Position numbers and translations under genes: made by a program
NCBI GenBank assembly: GCA_963652075.1
Contig: CAVJRQ010000081.1
Span: 1-8,658, forward strand
Length of the DNA stretch: 8,658 bases
Direction: 5' to 3'
Source: Phocaeicola_A sp963652075
GTDB lineage: Bacteria; Bacteroidota; Bacteroidia; Bacteroidales; Bacteroidaceae
Notes under the pieces: generated by a model
Database searches by the model: none
Seen by the model: only the letters and a program-made list of their open reading frames with translations
Told to the model about the DNA's origin: nothing
Part shown: one piece after another, positions 6,539-8,658 of the stretch
Layout: each line of letters opens with the position of its first letter
Position numbering within the stretch: the first letter of the stretch is position 1

Positions 6539-7143
6539 AAAACGAAGTTGCCCGAATAGCGATAGCCGAGATATCCGTTATAGTCCGGAGCGGTGTGGCG
6601 GTTCTGCTGAAACATTTGCCGGACGTCACTGTTCAACCCTTGGAACTGACTTCCCCCGAAGGGTTGCACGACTGCATGCAGGCGCACGTCCCCGACATCC
6701 TCATCATCAACCCCACGTTTGGCGGATGGTTCAACGTCGAGGCTTTCAGGAGTGCCTACGGTGCTTCCGCCGTGAAGATTGTGGCTCTGGTGACCGGTCT
6801 CATTGAACCCGGTTCGCTGAAGGAGTATGACGAGAGAATGACCATTCTCGATGGCCCTCGGACGGTCAGTGACCTCATCAGCCGCCTGTTGCACCAAGGT
6901 AAGGAAGACCAGGACGACGAGCCTGAACAGGAATCGCTGAGCCAACGTGAGAAGGAAATCATTGTCTGTGTGGTGAAAGGCATGATAAACAAGGAGATTG
7001 CCGACAAGCTGAACATCTCTATCCATACGGTCATCACACACCGTCGCAACATCTCACGCAAGCTGCAGATTCACTCCCCATCCGGACTGACTATCTACGC
7101 CATAGTGAACAAGCTCGTGGAGCTGAACGAGATTAAACTGTAG
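6535..7143 (+). CDS. LuxR-family regulator with degenerate receiver domain
   Basis: A 202-residue DNA-binding regulator with NarL/FixJ-like layout. Residues 1-120 resemble a receiver fold (RIAIAEISVIVRSG start, PDILIIN strand), and 135-197 form a LuxR-type helix-turn-helix (LSQREKEI, KGMINKEIADKLNIS, HTVITHRRNISRKL). The receiver has lost its phosphorylation chemistry: the acidic pair is Glu-Ile (12-13), the phosphoacceptor position is Asn59, and the conserved Lys is not apparent. It probably acts without a histidine kinase, perhaps responding to a partner or ligand. A linker rich in acidic residues (123-134) separates the domains. Its ATG overlaps the stop of the hemerythrin gene, implying translational coupling and a shared job. 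It may bind the repeated AATGGGGATTGCC element upstream of the operon and behind it; that is inference. Confidence 0.85.
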   Translation: MKNEVARIAIAEISVIVRSGVAVLLKHLPDVTVQPLELTSPEGLHDCMQAHVPDILIINPTFGGWFNVEAFRSAYGASAVKIVALVTGLIEPGSLKEYDERMTILDGPRTVSDLISRLLHQGKEDQDDEPEQESLSQREKEIIVCVVKGMINKEIADKLNISIHTVITHRRNISRKLQIHSPSGLTIYAIVNKLVELNEIKL

Positions 7144-7197
7144 GCTCTTACCTATTCTTTGGTAGGGTGATTGCCGAAAAATACCCCGTAATGGGGA

Positions 7198-7228
7198 TTG
7201 CCGGTGAACGAAAACCCCTCTATCTTTG
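7198..7228 (+). promoter_or_regulatory. Orphan promoter behind the regulator gene
   Basis: TTG (7198-7200) and TATCTTTG (7221-7228) are 20 bases apart, a complete -33/-7 pair. The -33 lies in AATGGGGATTGCC (7190-7202), the same 13 bases as at the hemerythrin operon promoter. CCCC/GGGG around 7184-7196 can pair, and GATTGCCG occurs twice (7169-7176, 7196-7203). No gene of normal size follows on the plus strand. The only start nearby is a 9-codon ORF (7240-7269), and the next gene is convergent. A transcript would meet the hairpins at 7284-7348. Confidence 0.65.
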
Positions 7229-7283
7229 CATTGTGATAAATGAAGAATAAGTTAGTTAGTCATAAATAAATTACGTAACCACA

Positions 7284-7348
7284 ATTTTATTATTAGTACA
7301 ATAAAATGCAACGATTCCCTGTGAAGTGATTTCACGGGGAATTGTTGC
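7284..7348 (-). terminator. Terminator between the convergent units
   Basis: A long hairpin at 7308-7348 has a 12-position outer stem (GCAACGATTCCC with GGGAATTGTTGC) and an inner stem GTGAA/TTCAC with loop GTGAT. Next to it is an AT-rich stem (7284-7291 with 7300-7307). Read on the minus strand, the GC hairpin is followed by ATTTTATT, which suits termination of the thioesterase gene, whose stop lies 17 bases away. The one imperfect pair is G-U in plus-strand RNA and C-A in minus-strand RNA, so it may also cap a plus-strand transcript. Confidence 0.65.
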
Positions 7349-7365
7349 GTTAGGGGGGCAATGGC

Positions 7366-7740
7366 TCATTTCAGTTTGGAGAGGAACTTCGCCCGGTCCA
7401 CGATGAAGCGGACGTGGGTGCCCTCGCCGATGAGCGTCTCGCCGTCGTGAGCCTCGACCTTGAAGGTCAGCTTGCGGCCGTCCACCTCGATGAGCGTCGC
7501 CTTGGCCTCTATGGTGGCTCCGGTGGCGGAAGGCTTCAGGTGCGAAGTCTGAATCATGCTACCCACTGTGGAGCTCCCTTCGGGCAACTCGGCGGCCACG
7601 CAGTTCATGGCGGCGTTCTCCATCAGGGCCACCATGGCGGGAGTGGCAAACACTTCCATGTCGCCCGACCCCATGGTGAGCGCCCAGTTCTTTTCCGATA
7701 CTTCTGTCACACTGGTGTGTGTAAGTCCTGTTTCCAACAT
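7366..7740 (-). CDS. Hot-dog fold acyl-CoA thioesterase, FlK-like family
   Basis: Small cytoplasmic hot-dog thioesterase, probably hydrolysing a short acyl-CoA. Recognisable parts of this 124-residue family: TMGSGDMEVFATPAMVALMEN (22-42), STVGSMIQTSHLKPSATG (57-74), LIEVDGRKLTFKVEAHDG (83-100), IGEGTHVRFIVD (104-115). T33, E41 and H67 match the Thr-Glu-His triad of fluoroacetyl-CoA thioesterase (42, 50, 76) with a constant offset of nine, so catalysis looks intact. Most relatives have nothing to do with fluoroacetate, and the substrate here is unknown. The frame continues nine codons to a TTG at 7767, but that lies in the -7 box, so ATG 7740 is chosen. It is convergent with the regulator operon and divergent from the riboswitch. 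No metabolic partner is adjacent. Confidence 0.85.
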   Translation of the reverse strand: MLETGLTHTSVTEVSEKNWALTMGSGDMEVFATPAMVALMENAAMNCVAAELPEGSSTVGSMIQTSHLKPSATGATIEAKATLIEVDGRKLTFKVEAHDGETLIGEGTHVRFIVDRAKFLSKLK

Positions 7741-7764
7741 AATGCGTAAAGTTTTGTTCGTCGG

Positions 7765-7772
7765 CAAAAGTA
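7765..7772 (-). promoter_or_regulatory. -7 box of the thioesterase gene
   Basis: The complement of 7765-7772 reads TACTTTTG, matching TAnnTTTG, 24 bases before the ATG at 7740. A -33 element at the usual distance is not clear. The position supports ATG 7740 over the upstream TTG. Confidence 0.55.
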
Positions 7773-7824
7773 GGCAAAAAGCCGATGCGGATTGCGCCGT
7801 TTCGGTAAAAAAACGACGATTGTC

Positions 7825-7855
7825 TTGTTCCTATATAAAATAAGGTATATCTTTG
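7825..7855 (+). promoter_or_regulatory. Promoter of the cobalamin riboswitch transcript
   Basis: TTG (7825-7827) and TATCTTTG (7848-7855) are 20 bases apart, the same geometry as the other plus-strand promoters in this window. Transcription would start near 7862, right at the first bases of the aptamer. Confidence 0.8.
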
Positions 7856-7861
7856 CACCGT

Positions 7862-8040
7862 TAAGGTTCATCCTCCCCACTGTGTTACACGGGGATGATG
7901 ATTAAAAGGGAATCAGGTGCGAATCCTGGACAGTCCCGCTGCTGTATGTTTCGAGCAAACATAAAAACAATACTCTTGCCACTGAAATAGCATTTTCGGG
8001 AAGGCGTTTTTATGGAAACGAGTCAGAAGACCTGCCTTGC
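7862..8040 (+). promoter_or_regulatory. Cobalamin (B12) riboswitch
   Basis: The conserved segments of the cobalamin aptamer appear in order. A first hairpin lies at 7870-7900 (CATCCTCCCC with GGGGATGATG, one mismatch). It is followed by AAAAGGGAATCAGGTGCGAA, ACAGTCCCGCTGCTGTA (7930-7946), GCCACTG (7978-7984), GGGAAGGCG (7998-8006), and the B12 box AGTCAGAAGACCTGCC (8021-8036). AAGG (7863-7866) can pair with CCTT (8035-8038) as the closing stem. Members of this class bind adenosyl- or other cobalamins and usually repress B12 uptake or B12-replaceable genes just downstream. No such gene follows here. Confidence 0.93.
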
Positions 8041-8267
8041 GTTGAAAGGGGAGATGTCTCTCGAGGAAAGGGGTGTCGCCACGTTTTTGGTTTAAGAGTG
8101 CTTTTGTAATAGAACCCCAAGTCGGCCTATGGGCAGCCCTGTCGGACTGTGCCGTTCCAACTGGTTTGGGTGAATATGAATCTTGAAAAAGGTGAAAGGG
8201 TTCGGTCTGTTCGTTCACTTTCATTGTAAGTGTATGTTAGAATAAACTCTGCCAAGTTTATTGAAGG

Positions 8268-8302
8268 AGTCCGGCTGAAGTGATTTCACCCGGACTTTTT
8301 TT
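8268..8302 (+). terminator. Strong intrinsic terminator ending the riboswitch transcript
   Basis: AGTCCGG (8268-8274) pairs with CCGGACT (8290-8296). Inside, TGAA pairs with TTCA around loop GTGAT. Seven T follow (8296-8302). The top of the hairpin shares GAAGTGATTTCAC with the hairpin at 7323-7335. Confidence 0.9.
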
Positions 8303-8436
8303 GAAGCCGTCCTTGTCTTGAGTGGCGGTCAAGCCCCTTACCTGCGTCTGACAAATAGTCAGTCCTTCTCTCCTTTGTCCTCTCTCCTTCATCTTTTTCT
8401 CATCGCCTTTCACAGGGGCTGCACGAGTGTTTTAAC

Positions 8437-8470
8437 GAGGTATAGTCTCGTTGCCCGATGAGGTATAGTC
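8437..8470. repeat. Degenerate repeat pair related to the left-end array
   Basis: GAGGTATAGTC occurs at 8437-8447 and 8460-8470, a 23-base period. Between them lies CGTTGCCCGATGA (8449-8461), identical to the 13-base core of the tandem repeat at 1-110 and in the same orientation. TTGCCCGAT also occurs inverted at 8612-8620. Confidence 0.7.
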
Positions 8471-8520
8471 ATATTTTACCAAGATGCTTCACTCGTTAGT
8501 TAAGGCGATCCGCCTTGGGC

Positions 8521-8562
8521 GAAAGAGCCGTGTGCTTCCTCCTCCATTGACATGGCTCTTTC
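8521..8562 (+). other. Long hairpin, possible terminator or leader element
   Basis: GAAAGAGCC (8521-8529) pairs perfectly with GGCTCTTTC (8554-8562). Four further pairs, including one G-U, extend the stem to 13 bp with a 16-base loop. Only a weak T-rich tail follows on the plus strand. The role is unclear without the next gene. Confidence 0.6.
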
Positions 8563-8658
8563 ATTTAAGTTAGAAAAGAAGACATAATGCCCCTTACCCG
8601 ACCTGTTGTAAATCGGGCAAATTATTGTTTCTGTATGACAGATAGTTACGCCGTTGTC

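Larger units (their letters stand above)
7862..8302 (+). ncRNA. Possible B12-controlled non-coding transcript
   Basis: From the promoter at 7825-7855 to the terminator at 8268-8302 the sequence encodes no plus-strand ORF above about 20 codons. After the aptamer come a candidate expression platform (GTG/CAC hairpin then TTTTT at 8083-8087), a foldable region at 8114-8171 (ACCCCAA with TTTGGGT, one mismatch; CGGC 8123-8126 with GCCG 8151-8154), and a perfect 8-bp stem at 8241-8262. Three tiny ATG frames exist: 8054-8095 (13 aa), 8129-8173 (14 aa) and 8176-8229 (17 aa). This could be a riboswitch-controlled sRNA, a leader for a short peptide, or the remnant of a lost B12 gene. Confidence 0.4.
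8303..8658. other. Right-end region without a recognised gene
   Basis: No gene is recognised in these 356 bases. Visible are small hairpins at 8317-8333 (CTTGA/TCAAG), 8348-8362 (CTGAC/GTCAG), 8502-8516 (AAGGCG/CGCCTT) and 8597-8617 (CCCGA/TCGGG), and a pyrimidine-rich strip at 8363-8401 (two purines in 39). The repeat pair at 8437-8470 and the long hairpin at 8521-8562 also lie here. GCCCCTTACC occurs twice (8333-8342, 8589-8598). An ATG frame from 8587, and another ATG in it at 8635, are open to the edge but too short to judge. Confidence 0.6.

Noticed and set aside
7913..8224. 103-codon minus-strand ORF
   Set aside because: It lies across the cobalamin aptamer and its conserved bases; the open frame is a by-product of RNA conservation and the protein resembles nothing known.
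8500..8658. Minus-strand frame open from the right edge for 52 codons
   Set aside because: It includes the long hairpin at 8521-8562, shows no family features and is within chance length; it needs the sequence beyond the edge.
8587..8658. Plus-strand ATG frame open to the right edge (24 codons; a second ATG at 8635)
   Set aside because: Too short to recognise and no -33/-7 promoter before it; it could be the start of the next gene but cannot be supported here.

Overview
The window looks like chromosomal DNA from Bacteroides or a close relative (Bacteroidales). The proteins read as typical Bacteroides orthologues. Start codons lack Shine-Dalgarno sequences and sit in A-rich contexts. Four plus-strand promoters fit the Bacteroides pattern, each with TTG exactly 20 bases before TAnnTTTG. 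I cannot name the species.

Layout. Bases 1-110 hold five tandem copies of a 22-bp repeat, followed by the terminator of prs (minus strand, PRPP synthase) at 177-1115. Next is a ThiE/TenI-family gene (minus, 1223-1831), then a 347-bp gap with a large inverted repeat, then altronate dehydratase uxaA (minus, 2179-3669). Divergent from uxaA is a two-gene operon, KDG kinase and KDPG aldolase (plus, 3917-5645), closed by an intrinsic terminator. Together uxaA, kdgK and eda take altronate through KDG and KDPG to pyruvate and glyceraldehyde-3-phosphate, the lower part of hexuronate breakdown. The isomerase and oxidoreductase steps are not in the window.

A second plus-strand operon (5834-7143) pairs a RIC/YtfE-like di-iron hemerythrin-domain protein with a LuxR-type regulator whose receiver domain has lost its phosphorylation residues. 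The two genes overlap by ATGA. The operon promoter carries a 13-bp sequence around its -33 element that recurs at a second promoter just behind the operon (7198-7228), which has no evident gene. A minus-strand hot-dog thioesterase of the FlK-like family follows (7366-7740).

The last 918 bases appear to have no ordinary gene. They begin with a good promoter and a complete cobalamin riboswitch (about 7862-8040). No recognisable ORF follows it. Instead there is about 230 bases of structured sequence ending in a strong intrinsic terminator (8268-8302). This orphan B12 riboswitch, which may head a B12-controlled small RNA, is the most unusual object here. The right end carries several hairpins and two degenerate copies of a repeat related to the one at the left end.
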